Source: Collinsella sp. (GTDB lineage Bacteria; Actinomycetota; Coriobacteriia; Coriobacteriales; Coriobacteriaceae). From it: a stretch of DNA of 17,533 nucleotides. Each line of letters starts with the position of its first letter. Within the stretch, counting starts at the first letter, position 1. Of the stretch, positions 7,057-14,491 are shown piece by piece. The position numbers were made by a program, and so were the translations under genes. A model generated the notes under the pieces. It saw only the letters and a list, made by a program, of their open reading frames with translations, did not search any database and had not been told where the DNA came from. Where the stretch lies: assembly GCA_018380195.1 (NCBI GenBank), contig JAGZUC010000035.1:1-17533 (forward strand), written 5' to 3'.

Positions 7057-7899
7057 ATGATTGTGTTTTCCGATATGGATGGAACGCTGCTGACGAGTGA
7101 TAAGCAGATGAGCGACGCCACCTGGGCGATGCTCGACGAGCTTGCGCGCCGCGGTATTGAGTTTGTGCCCTGCACGGGACGCCCGCTGTCGGGCATCTTT
7201 GAGCCCATCCTCGCCCACCCCGCCGTACACTACGCGGTCTGCGCCAATGGTGCCAGCGTCTGGCAGCTCGACGACGGTACGCCCACCGACACCTCACGTG
7301 CTACGCGCATTTTGAGCCGACCGCTCGATTGCGGCATTGCCCATCGCATCCGCCGCATCGCCGCCGGCCACGATGTGACCTTCGATATCTTCGCGGACGG
7401 GCAGTGCTTCCTCCCCCGCTCGCTCTACACGCGCCTGGATGAGTTCTGCGGCGGCGACCCCCACATCGCAGCTTCGCTCAAGCGCACACGAACACCGATC
7501 GACATGGATATCGACAGCAAGATCGACGAGGTCGAGACGCTCGAACGCATCGCCATGTACTGGCACGACCCGGCCGACCGCGACGCCATCGCGGCGGAGC
7601 TCGACACGCTCGGAGGCATTGAGGTCACGCGTTCTTACGCCATGAATATCGAGGTCATGGGTAAGGGCGCCACCAAGGGAACGGCCCTCACGTGGCTATG
7701 CGAGCACCTGGGCGAGCGTCTCGCCGACGCCTGGGCGTTCGGCGACAACATCAACGACATCCCCATGCTGCAGGCAGCGGGCCACGGCATGGCCATGATC
7801 AACGCCGAGCCCGAAGACCGCGAGGCCGCCGACGCCGTCACCGGATACGACAACGACCACGACGGCGTCGCCCGCACCATCATGGCCGCCCTCGCCTAG
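7057..7899 (+). CDS. Cof-type HAD-IIB family phosphatase
   Basis: This is a haloacid dehalogenase superfamily hydrolase of 280 aa, expected to remove phosphate from small phosphorylated metabolites in the cytoplasm. Motif I is SDMDGTLL with Asp6 and Asp8, motif II is CTGRP (39-43), the motif III lysine lies in GKGATKG (202-208), and motif IV is FGDNINDIPML with Asp230 and Asp234. The large insert between motifs II and III is the C2B cap typical of the Cof/YbiV group. AAAGGG lies 9 nt before the ATG. It starts just after the gltA terminator, so it must have its own promoter, which is not obvious. The stop codon overlaps the CTAGTCATTGG repeat that starts the downstream repeat cluster. The substrate cannot be predicted. 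Confidence 0.9.
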   Translation: MIVFSDMDGTLLTSDKQMSDATWAMLDELARRGIEFVPCTGRPLSGIFEPILAHPAVHYAVCANGASVWQLDDGTPTDTSRATRILSRPLDCGIAHRIRRIAAGHDVTFDIFADGQCFLPRSLYTRLDEFCGGDPHIAASLKRTRTPIDMDIDSKIDEVETLERIAMYWHDPADRDAIAAELDTLGGIEVTRSYAMNIEVMGKGATKGTALTWLCEHLGERLADAWAFGDNINDIPMLQAAGHGMAMINAEPEDREAADAVTGYDNDHDGVARTIMAALA

Positions 7900-8016
7900 T
7901 CATTGGTCAGTCATTGGGGACGTTCTTAAACGACTAGTCACTGGGGACACTCTTCGCAAAAAGCTGCAAGGACCGTCCCCCACTGTCGGCAGAAAAGGAA
8001 CGTCCCCATCTGCCGG
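7897..8016. repeat. REP-like repeat cluster, left copy of an inverted pair
   Basis: Two direct 18-bp units lie at 7910-7927 (GTCATTGGGGACGTTCTT) and 7937-7954 (GTCACTGGGGACACTCTT), 27 bp apart and 15/18 identical. Two further, diverged units in opposite orientation are centred near 7975 and 8003 (ACCGTCCCC and AACGTCCCC). The last sits in the loop of a hairpin CGGCAGA (7987-7993)/TCTGCCG (8009-8015). Block 7910-7954 is repeated in inverted orientation at 8975-9019 with 41 of 45 matches. The cluster fills the gap between two convergent HAD genes and may also end their transcripts. Confidence 0.8.
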
Positions 8017-8017
8017 A

Positions 8018-8812
8018 TTAGGAGAGGCTCTTCAGCGCGCGACGAAGCTCCTGCTGGACGGCGTGGTCGCGGTTACAACCCACCACGCGATCGGCCACCG
8101 CCTTAAGCGCGGGGCGCGCGTTTTCCATCGCGCAACCCGTGCCGACAAAGCGAATGATCTCGTAGTCGTTCATCGAGTCGCCAAACGCCATAACCTCATC
8201 GCGCCCAATGCCGTAATGCTCCGCGAGCTGTGCGATGCCCGAAGCCTTCGACACACCGGGCTGCATGGCATCGATCCACGCGTTGCCCGAAGGCGCAAAA
8301 GTAAAGAGCTGACCGAGTTCGCGCTGTAGCACGTACGCACTGTCCATAACGGCACCGTCGTCGCAAAAGATACTCGCTTTGATGATATTTACGCTGGGAT
8401 CGGGCAGCTCCCAAATGCGCTCGGCATTGGGGAGGTCCTTATCGACCTCGCGCACGAACTTGCTCTCGTCATCGAGCAAAAAGGACTTGGTTCGGTCAAA
8501 GAGCGCAAGATGCAGATTGGGAAACGTCGCGACGGCCTGGGCGAGCTTTCGAATCGCCAGGTGCGAATACACCTCGCGGTCTACCATTTTGCCGTCGGCG
8601 TAGACCTGGGCGCCGTTGGCTGCAACAAAGTCCATCTTGTCGCGAACGGGTGCAAAGAACTCGCACAGGCGGTCGTAACGACGGCCTGACGATGCGGCAA
8701 AATGTACACCATGCTCGCGTAGTGTCAGGATCAATTCGTAGGTCTCAGGCGGCACCTGGCCATTTTCGTCAAGCAGTGTGCCGTCCATATCGGATGCAAT
8801 CAGTTTAAACAT
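8018..8812 (-). CDS. Cof-type HAD-IIB family phosphatase (second, diverged paralogue)
   Basis: This is a 264-aa HAD hydrolase. Motif I is SDMDGTLLDENG with Asp8 and Asp10, motif II is SSGR (41-44), the motif III lysine is Lys189 in VSKASG, and motif IV is FGDSMNDYEII with Asp212 and Asp216. It belongs to the same phosphosugar-phosphatase-like group as the gene at 7057 but is clearly diverged outside the motifs. AGGGAG lies 7 nt before the ATG. That ribosome binding site is one arm of a large hairpin (8818-8879), so translation or read-through may be controlled. It lies downstream of adenine deaminase on the same strand with a 206-bp gap. Inverted copies of a 45-bp element lie on both sides of the gene. 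The substrate is unknown. Confidence 0.9.
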   Translation of the reverse strand: MFKLIASDMDGTLLDENGQVPPETYELILTLREHGVHFAASSGRRYDRLCEFFAPVRDKMDFVAANGAQVYADGKMVDREVYSHLAIRKLAQAVATFPNLHLALFDRTKSFLLDDESKFVREVDKDLPNAERIWELPDPSVNIIKASIFCDDGAVMDSAYVLQRELGQLFTFAPSGNAWIDAMQPGVSKASGIAQLAEHYGIGRDEVMAFGDSMNDYEIIRFVGTGCAMENARPALKAVADRVVGCNRDHAVQQELRRALKSLS

Positions 8813-8817
8813 AGAAA

Positions 8818-8879
8818 AGCTCCCTTCGGGGTTGTTGGAATCGAACGTGTATCCGATTCCAACGTACCCAAAGGGAGCT
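8818..8879 (-). promoter_or_regulatory. Two-tier hairpin covering the ribosome binding site of the HAD gene
   Basis: On the minus strand the outer arms AGCTCCCTT (8879-8871) and AAGGGAGCT (8826-8818) pair perfectly. The inner arms GTTGGAATCG and CGATTCCAAC (8863-8854 and 8843-8834) also pair perfectly, with a 10-nt loop. The second outer arm contains the Shine-Dalgarno sequence and is followed by TTTTCT, then the start codon. It can act as an RBS-masking leader or as the terminator of adenine deaminase transcription. The sequence alone does not decide between these. Confidence 0.65.
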
Positions 8880-8974
8880 CAAATAAGACTCCGCGGTCAT
8901 AAACGTTACATGGACCTAGTAAATAGCTCACGCGTGCCAAAGGTCCCACGGTCGCGGCGTCAGGCGGCACGTCA

Positions 8975-9019
8975 AAGAGTGTCCCCGACGACTAGTCGTT
9001 TAAGAACGTCCCCGATGAC
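8975..9019. repeat. REP-like element, right copy of the inverted pair
   Basis: Read on the minus strand, this holds the same two 18-bp units with the same 27-bp period as 7910-7954, with 41/45 matching bases. It contains a perfect 12-bp palindrome ACGACTAGTCGT at 8988-8999. Its outer edge, GACTAGTC, supplies the TAG stop codon of the adenine deaminase gene at 9021-9019. Confidence 0.8.
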
Positions 9020-10839
9020 TAGTCGGCGTAGGTGAAGGTGGTGACGTCGAACATGCCCTCGGGACGGATGCGGAGCGTCGGGATCACCGGCAGGGGCAGG
9101 AAGATGATGCCCATGATGGGGTCGAGCGGCGGCTCGATGCCCATGGCACGTGCCTTGACCATAAAGTCGTCGTGCTGCGCCGCCACGTCCTCGGCCGTGC
9201 CCTCGCTCATCAGGCCACCGAGCGCCAGCGGGATGCGCGCTACGACCTCACCATCGCGTACCAGCACGTGGCCGCCCTGCCCCACGGCTTCAACAGCCGC
9301 CATCATATCGGCCGCGCTGTCGCCCACCACGCACACGTTGTGCGAGTCGTGGCCGATCGTCGAGGCGATGGCACCGCCCGTGATGGTAAAGCCGCGCACC
9401 CAGCCGCGACCGATATGCTTGCCGACCAGGCCCAGGCCAGCGGGGCCGTCGCCATCGGCGCCCTCGGCCTGCAGCGACACGCCGCGGCCGTGGCGCTCGA
9501 TCAGCATAATGCGGCGCAGGCCCTCGGCACTCTCGGGGCGAGCCATACCCGTGATGGCCTTACCCGGCACCACGTCGATCACGGCCTCGCCCGGCTTAAA
9601 GGCATAGTCGAACACGTCGAGCGATAGCTTCGGCAGTTTAACGGAAGCGCGCAGCTCATCGGCAAGGGCCGCAACCTCGGCCATCTCGGGTGCAATCTCG
9701 CCCACAAAGGTGCCGTCCTGCGCCACCAGAGCACCGGAGGCATATACGCGATGCGGAGCCGTGGCAAACGTCAGGTCGTTGAGTACCAGCAGGTCGGCAC
9801 GCTTGCCCGGGGCGATGGCGCCACGCAGTTCGTGCGGGTCGCGGCAACCGTGGTCCAGGCCAAACGCCTCGGCCGTGGACAGGGACGCCATAGAGATGGC
9901 AACCACGGGGTCGATACCGGCCTCGACAGCCACGCGGCAGGCATTGTCAATCATACCGGTCGAAAGCGCGTCGGAGGGAGCGCGGTCGTCGGTCGCAAAG
10001 CAGCAGCGGCGGGCACGGGCAGGATTCTCCAGCAGCATCGGAGACAGGTTGGTCAGGTCATGGCTGCACGTGCCTTCGCGCAGCATCACGTACATACCGC
10101 GAGACAGCTTGTCGAGCGCCTCCTCGGGAATCGTCGACTCGTGGTCGGCGATAATACCTGCTGCGGCATAGGCGTTGAGGTCCTTACCAGCAACGAGCGG
10201 CGCGTGGCCGTCAACCTGCTTGGACGGCGTCTGGTTGGCAGCATCGATGCGAGCACAGGTCTCGGGGTCGGCCATAAAGACGCCCGGCAGGTTCATCATT
10301 TCGCCCAGACCAAAGACATCGCCTGGATGCTCGGCAAAAAACGCCTGCATATCGGCAGCCGAAATAACGGCACCGGCCTGCTCGTCGGGCAGCGCGGGCA
10401 CGCACGAAGGCATCATGTACTTGATGGAGATGGGTGCGCGGCGGCCATCCTCGATCATAAAGCGCAAGCCGTCGAGACCGGCAACATTGGCAATCTCGTG
10501 GCTGTCGGCAATGGCGGTGGTAGTACCGCGCGTCGCGGCCATGCGAGCATACTCGGCGGGACGGATGTTCGAAGACTCGATATGCAGATGCCCGTCAATA
10601 AAACCGGGAGCGAGATAGCGACCCTGGCAGTCGATGACCTCAGTTGCCTCGTAGGTGCCAGCGGCATCGTCACGACCATCGTAGAGCACGCCGACGATCA
10701 CACCGTCCTTGACGGCAACGCTACCGGGCGCCACACGCTGGCCATACACGTCGACGATCTGCGCATTGGTAAACAGCGTGTCGACGGGCACGCGGCCCTC
10801 GGCGGCCTCGATCACAGACCTCATGACCTCAACGGACAT
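9019..10839 (-). CDS. ade: Adenine deaminase
   Basis: This enzyme converts adenine to hypoxanthine and ammonia in purine salvage (EC 3.5.4.2). The 606-aa protein of the amidohydrolase superfamily shows the metal-binding start PGFIDGHLHIESS with His84 and His86, then ADSHEIANVAG (most relatives have DPHEIANV), VDGHAPL, CFATDDR and the C-terminal GHDSHNVCVVG typical of bacterial Ade proteins. An in-frame ATG further upstream at 10920 has no ribosome binding site. AAAGGAG lies 5 nt before the ATG at 10839, so this start is preferred. A promoter and a terminator-like hairpin precede it. The 3' end falls inside a repeat element. It may be co-transcribed with the HAD gene below if the hairpin at 8818-8879 is passed. 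Confidence 0.93.
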   Translation of the reverse strand: MSVEVMRSVIEAAEGRVPVDTLFTNAQIVDVYGQRVAPGSVAVKDGVIVGVLYDGRDDAAGTYEATEVIDCQGRYLAPGFIDGHLHIESSNIRPAEYARMAATRGTTTAIADSHEIANVAGLDGLRFMIEDGRRAPISIKYMMPSCVPALPDEQAGAVISAADMQAFFAEHPGDVFGLGEMMNLPGVFMADPETCARIDAANQTPSKQVDGHAPLVAGKDLNAYAAAGIIADHESTIPEEALDKLSRGMYVMLREGTCSHDLTNLSPMLLENPARARRCCFATDDRAPSDALSTGMIDNACRVAVEAGIDPVVAISMASLSTAEAFGLDHGCRDPHELRGAIAPGKRADLLVLNDLTFATAPHRVYASGALVAQDGTFVGEIAPEMAEVAALADELRASVKLPKLSLDVFDYAFKPGEAVIDVVPGKAITGMARPESAEGLRRIMLIERHGRGVSLQAEGADGDGPAGLGLVGKHIGRGWVRGFTITGGAIASTIGHDSHNVCVVGDSAADMMAAVEAVGQGGHVLVRDGEVVARIPLALGGLMSEGTAEDVAAQHDDFMVKARAMGIEPPLDPIMGIIFLPLPVIPTLRIRPEGMFDVTTFTYAD

Positions 10840-10860
10840 ACATACTCCTTTAACCGTAGA

Positions 10861-10913
10861 AAAAAGCTGCGGAGCGGACAAACCTTCACCGCAGCAAACC
10901 AATAGCCATTGTA
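10861..10913 (-). promoter_or_regulatory. Promoter and terminator-like leader hairpin of ade
   Basis: On the minus strand, TACAAT (10913-10908) is a good -10 box, with a weak -35 TTAGCG 17 nt upstream. About 10 nt further on, a hairpin GCTGCGG (10897-10891)/CCGCAGC (10873-10867) is followed by six Ts. This is an intrinsic terminator shape lying between the promoter and the AAAGGAG ribosome binding site. It suggests transcription attenuation of ade. No purine riboswitch core was recognised in the leader. Confidence 0.5.
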
Positions 10914-10998
10914 TGCCCAAAAGGAAGCCCCGCTAACACCCCTTCCGCTTAACGGCACCGCCAAATGATCCCTCCGTCCCCAAGGGATCGTCGTAACC

Positions 10999-11035
10999 AA
11001 AAAAGGCCGCAGTCGGGATTCCCGGCTGCGGCCTT
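10999..11035 (-). terminator. Rho-independent terminator after tyrS
   Basis: The arms AAGGCCGCAG (11003-11012) and CTGCGGCCTT (11026-11035) pair perfectly, with further GGGA/TCCC-type pairing inside. On the minus strand a run of six Ts follows (complement of 10999-11004). It ends the tyrS transcript 28 bp past the stop. Confidence 0.93.
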
Positions 11036-11062
11036 ATTGCACTTGTGAGGTCAACTCGCTCG

Positions 11063-12274
11063 TTAGACCAACTTAAAGCCCTTGCGCTTGCCTACGGAGA
11101 GGGTGTCGCCCAGCTTGAGGGCGCTGGGATCGATGTTGTAGCTCTTGGGAGCCACGGCCTTGCCGTTGATCTTGACGCCGCCGCCGTCGATATCGCGACG
11201 GGCCTGGCCGGCGCTGGCAGAAAGACCCAGGTCCTTGAGCAGGCCGGCGAGGTAAATCTGGCCCTCGTCGTTGACGGTCAGCTCAACGTGCTTCTCGGGG
11301 AAGTCGGCAAGCTGGCCCTCCTTGAACACGCGATCGAACTCGGCCTGAGCCTCGTCGCCGGCGCCAGCGCCGTGGTAGGTGTCGCACAGGTCGCGGCCCA
11401 GTGCGCGCTTGAGCTCATAGGGATCGGCGGAACCATCGGCCAGAGCAGCGTCGATCTTGTCGACCTCGGCCGGGGTGAGCGAGCTGGCCAGACGATAGTA
11501 CTTGCCGATCATCTCGTCGGGAATGGACATGGTCTTGCCGAACATATCCTTGGGAGCATCGGTCAGGCCGATGTAGTTGCCGTAGGACTTGGACATCTTG
11601 CGCACGCCATCGGTGCCCTCGAGCAGCGGCATGGTAAGCGCGATCTGCGGCTCCATACCCATCTTCTCCATGAGCTCGCGACCAGCGAGCAGGTTGAAGA
11701 GCTGGTCGGTGCCGCCCATCTCCACGTCGGCCTTGATCTGCACAGAGTCGAAAGCCTGCATCACGGGATACAGGAACTCATGCAGGGCGATCGGCGTCTG
11801 AGACTGGTAGCGCTTGGTAAAGTCGTCGCGCTCGAGGATGCGGGCGACGGTGAACTTGGAGCACACCTGCAGCAGACCGGACAGATCCATCGAAAGGATC
11901 CAGTCACCGTTGTGCACGATGGTGGTCTTCTCGGGATCCAGGATCTTCATGGCCTGGCTCACGTAGGTCTCGGCATTGGCCTCGATCTGCTCCTGCGAAA
12001 GCTGCGGACGGGTGGAATTCTTGCCCGAAGGGTCGCCAATCAACGCGGTACCGTTGCCGATGATGAGGGTGACGTTGTGGCCCAGGTCCTGGAACTGACG
12101 CATCTTGCGCAGCGGCACGGCGTGGCCCAGGTGCAGGTCGGGGCTGGTGGGGTCGACGCCGAGCTTGATGTTGAGGGGCTCGCCCTTCTCAAGCTTCTTG
12201 CGAAGGTCGGCCTCGGGAACGATCTGCGCGGCGCCCGAGGTGATGATACGCATTTGCTCGTCAACAGACAGCAT
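11063..12274 (-). CDS. tyrS: Tyrosyl-tRNA synthetase
   Basis: This enzyme charges tRNA-Tyr with tyrosine in the cytoplasm. The 403-aa class I synthetase shows its HIGH-type motif HLGH (48-51) in DLHLGHAVPLRKM, and the KMSKS loop at 226-230 in RKMSKSYGNYIG. The tyrosine-site region is GGTDQLFNLLAGR. The C-terminal 60 residues form an S4-like RNA-binding domain (SAGQARRDIDGGGVKINGKA). Length and motifs fit the TyrS type-2 group. The frame is open further upstream to an ATG at 12370, but AAGGAGG lies 7 nt before the ATG at 12274, and this is the true start. The U32 gene lies 96 bp upstream on the same strand. A hairpin sits directly before the ribosome binding site. Confidence 0.96.
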   Translation of the reverse strand: MLSVDEQMRIITSGAAQIVPEADLRKKLEKGEPLNIKLGVDPTSPDLHLGHAVPLRKMRQFQDLGHNVTLIIGNGTALIGDPSGKNSTRPQLSQEQIEANAETYVSQAMKILDPEKTTIVHNGDWILSMDLSGLLQVCSKFTVARILERDDFTKRYQSQTPIALHEFLYPVMQAFDSVQIKADVEMGGTDQLFNLLAGRELMEKMGMEPQIALTMPLLEGTDGVRKMSKSYGNYIGLTDAPKDMFGKTMSIPDEMIGKYYRLASSLTPAEVDKIDAALADGSADPYELKRALGRDLCDTYHGAGAGDEAQAEFDRVFKEGQLADFPEKHVELTVNDEGQIYLAGLLKDLGLSASAGQARRDIDGGGVKINGKAVAPKSYNIDPSALKLGDTLSVGKRKGFKLV

Positions 12275-12295
12275 TGGGTATCCTCCTTTTGCTAT

Positions 12296-12322
12296 AGCAC
12301 CCTCGCCGAAAACGGCGGTGCT
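12296..12322 (-). promoter_or_regulatory. Leader hairpin just upstream of the tyrS ribosome binding site
   Basis: Two stacked 5-bp stems, AGCAC/GTGCT (12296-12300 and 12318-12322) and CGCCG/CGGCG (12304-12308 and 12313-12317), close a 4-nt loop, with a 3-nt bulge on one side. It ends a few nt before AAAAGGAGG and has no T-run behind it. It could stabilise or tune the tyrS mRNA. No T-box specifier or anti-terminator was recognised. Confidence 0.4.
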
Positions 12323-12370
12323 GGAAGTCCATAAACTCTCATATGATAACAAACTGACGCGACGCGGCAC

Positions 12371-14329
12371 CTACGACAGGAAAATCCTCGTCCTGCCGCA
12401 TGCGTCAATGGCAACTGGCAGACGTGTACCGTCACGCTCGACCAGATAGCGTACCTGCCGACGACGCAAGCAGTCGCGGCAACGGACCTGTCCCGTCGCA
12501 TCGGTGGCGCAGACGCCCTCGGCGGTCAGCAGGCAGTGCTCGCACACCATAAGCTCGGGACGGTCGGCGTCGACCGGACCCAAGACGCCGGGTTCAGCAG
12601 CCAGTTCGGCAATACGCTCCGCATCATTGCCGAGCAACTCGGCCGGCAAGTACACCCGCCCCGCACCGAGTTCGCGCAGCCAGGCAAGCGTGGCCCGATT
12701 CGCGCAGAACACCGGCGCCGCCACGTCAAACGTCACGCCCAGCTCGCGAGCGATCACCACCTGTCCCAGGTTGCGGCAGACGACGCGCCCGTCACGCTGC
12801 ATCAGTGAGCGGGTCCGGTCAGCGTCACCCGTGCGGCACACCTCGTCAAGCACCACAACGGCGTCGGACAAATCGAGTTCTCCGCGCGGGTCGGCATCCA
12901 TCAGCTGCCAAGCAAAAACCATGCGAGTGGGAACCGCGCACTCCACCAACTCCGTCGACGCACCGCCATCCACCGCAACGCCCTCAAAGGGCAGCACCTC
13001 AACGGCACGCGCAACGGGCGCAATCGCATCCGCCTCGGCCCGCATGCGCTCCAACACCGCCGCCGTCTGATCCAACACACCGGCGCTGCGAATCAGGTAC
13101 ACCTCGCAGCCCGTGTCCACCTTACGCTTGCAATGCACGACGACGCGCTTCCCCGCTGCGGCATCCACCGGGCAGGGCACCTGCGGCCAGCGCTTGGGCA
13201 CATCGGGACGCGCGTCGACACCCGGATAGAACCGAATCTCGAGCGTGTCACCCGCCGCCACGGCGGCGTCGAGCTCAACGGTCACCTCTTCGTGGCCCAC
13301 AGCGACCAAGCGCCCCACGCGCACGCCCTGGTTAATTGCGCGCTCAAAGCTCATCAGCTCGGCACCCGAACGCCCTCGCAGGTACGCATCGGTAAACCCA
13401 CGGTTAAACGACCTTCCCAGCTCGCGCTCAAGCTCTTCCACGGCACCGGGGTCCCACGCGCCGTCGCACAGCATATCGAGTGCCCGGCGCCACACCCGCA
13501 CCACGTTGAATACGTAATCGGGGTTCTTCATGCGCCCCTCGATCTTGAGCGACGCCACGCCGGCATCTACAAGCTCGGGCAGATGCGCAATACCCAGATA
13601 GTCGCGCGGACACAGCAGGCGATCTCCCTCGACGGCGACAACGCTCTGCCCCGCCTCGTCCACTAGGTCGTACGCCAGACGGCACGGCTGTGTGCAGTCG
13701 CCGCGCATCGCCGAGCGCCCACGCCGCAGGGCCGAGAACTCGCACGCCCCCGAATAGCCGATGCAAATCGCACCGTGGCAGAATACCTCGATGGGCACGC
13801 CCGTGGCACATAGCGCCGCAATCTCGTCGACCGTCAGCTCGCGTGCCGTCGTCACGCGCTCGACCCCCAGCTCGTCGGCGGCAAGCCGCACGGCACCCTC
13901 GCTATGAGCGCCCGCCTGCGTGGACAGGTGAATCTCGACCCCGGGAATCGCCGCGCGCAGCGCGCAGGCCAACCCGGCATCGGCCACAATCAGAGCATCG
14001 GCGCCCAGCTCCAGTGCATGAGCTCCCAGCGCCACCGCGTCGGACAGTTCATCGTCAAACACGAACACGTTGAGCGTCACGTACACACGCACGCCATGGG
14101 CATGCGCCACGGCACAACCGCGCGCAAACTCGTCATCCGTAAAGCCATGAGCGCTCACACGGGCGTTAAAGCCGCCCAACCCCGCATAGATGGCATCGGC
14201 ACCCGCGGCGATGGCCGCAAGCATCTGGTCGAGCCCGCCCGCCGGCGCCAGCAGCTCGGGCAGCGCCGCACCGGCAGCATCCAATCTAGTCTCGTATTGT
14301 CCGCTCGGCCCCATCGCCCGAATCGCCAT
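12371..14329 (-). CDS. U32 family protein (TrhP/RlhA-like, collagenase-family annotation)
   Basis: This is a 652-aa protein of the U32 family. The N-terminal half is a TIM-barrel-like domain opening with ELLAPAGGLDQMLAAIAAGADAIYAG-type sequence. It carries the cysteine cluster CHGAICIGYSGACEF plus GDCTQPCR (Cys184, 189, 196, 212, 216), followed by KIEGRMKNPDYV. In studied relatives (TrhP, RlhA) such cysteines hold an iron-sulfur cluster used in prephenate-dependent hydroxylation of tRNA or rRNA, so RNA modification is more likely than proteolysis. Unusual is a second cysteine group near the C-terminus, CEHC...C...CRDC (from Cys596), which looks zinc-binding. An ATG at 14356 lacks a ribosome binding site, while AAGGAG lies 7 nt before the ATG at 14329. 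It lies directly upstream of tyrS. Confidence 0.87.
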   Translation of the reverse strand: MAIRAMGPSGQYETRLDAAGAALPELLAPAGGLDQMLAAIAAGADAIYAGLGGFNARVSAHGFTDDEFARGCAVAHAHGVRVYVTLNVFVFDDELSDAVALGAHALELGADALIVADAGLACALRAAIPGVEIHLSTQAGAHSEGAVRLAADELGVERVTTARELTVDEIAALCATGVPIEVFCHGAICIGYSGACEFSALRRGRSAMRGDCTQPCRLAYDLVDEAGQSVVAVEGDRLLCPRDYLGIAHLPELVDAGVASLKIEGRMKNPDYVFNVVRVWRRALDMLCDGAWDPGAVEELERELGRSFNRGFTDAYLRGRSGAELMSFERAINQGVRVGRLVAVGHEEVTVELDAAVAAGDTLEIRFYPGVDARPDVPKRWPQVPCPVDAAAGKRVVVHCKRKVDTGCEVYLIRSAGVLDQTAAVLERMRAEADAIAPVARAVEVLPFEGVAVDGGASTELVECAVPTRMVFAWQLMDADPRGELDLSDAVVVLDEVCRTGDADRTRSLMQRDGRVVCRNLGQVVIARELGVTFDVAAPVFCANRATLAWLRELGAGRVYLPAELLGNDAERIAELAAEPGVLGPVDADRPELMVCEHCLLTAEGVCATDATGQVRCRDCLRRRQVRYLVERDGTRLPVAIDACGRTRIFLS

Positions 14330-14491
14330 CGGCAAACTCCTTACCAAGGTATGCATTCACTCTGAAAAATGCCTTCTTCCAGCATACACGAGGCCTCGCG
14401 CGCCCCGTTTGGTTTATCGTGTAATAACTTATGTCCATCCTGCCCCGACGGCACATCCGCCGTCCGGCACGACATACCTGGAGGTCAATAT
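14330..14491. promoter_or_regulatory. Divergent control region of the U32 and PBP genes
   Basis: These 162 bp separate two divergent starts. They hold an inverted repeat GTATGC (14350-14355)/GCATAC (14383-14388), and a hairpin GACGGC (14447-14452)/GCCGTC (14459-14464) in the PBP leader. An AT-rich patch around 14410-14432 is the most likely place for a promoter, but no convincing -10/-35 pair could be assigned. GGAGG at 14480-14484 serves the PBP gene. Confidence 0.4.

Noticed and set aside
7897..8016. CRISPR-like array
   Set aside because: Only two direct units of 18 bp with a 9-bp gap, plus inverted units; there are no spacers of uniform length and no cas genes.
8834..8863. tRNA T-arm-like sequence (TTCGATTCC on the minus strand)
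   Set aside because: The bases around it do not form a 5-bp T-stem, and no acceptor, D or anticodon arms exist; it is part of the leader hairpin.
9751..10905. Plus-strand open frame opposite adenine deaminase
   Set aside because: It shows no recognisable domain and lies wholly inside the well-supported ade gene.
10840..10998. Purine riboswitch upstream of ade
   Set aside because: The conserved core and loop-loop features of the purine riboswitch could not be found; only a simple terminator-like hairpin is visible.
11045..12334. Plus-strand open frame of about 430 codons opposite tyrS
   Set aside because: tyrS on the other strand has HLGH and KMSKS motifs, a perfect ribosome binding site and a terminator. 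The opposite frame is low-complexity Leu/Gly/His-type sequence.
14392..14440. Clear sigma-70 promoter for the PBP gene
   Set aside because: AT-rich words such as TAATAA are present, but no -35 box lies at proper spacing, so it is only noted as a likely region.
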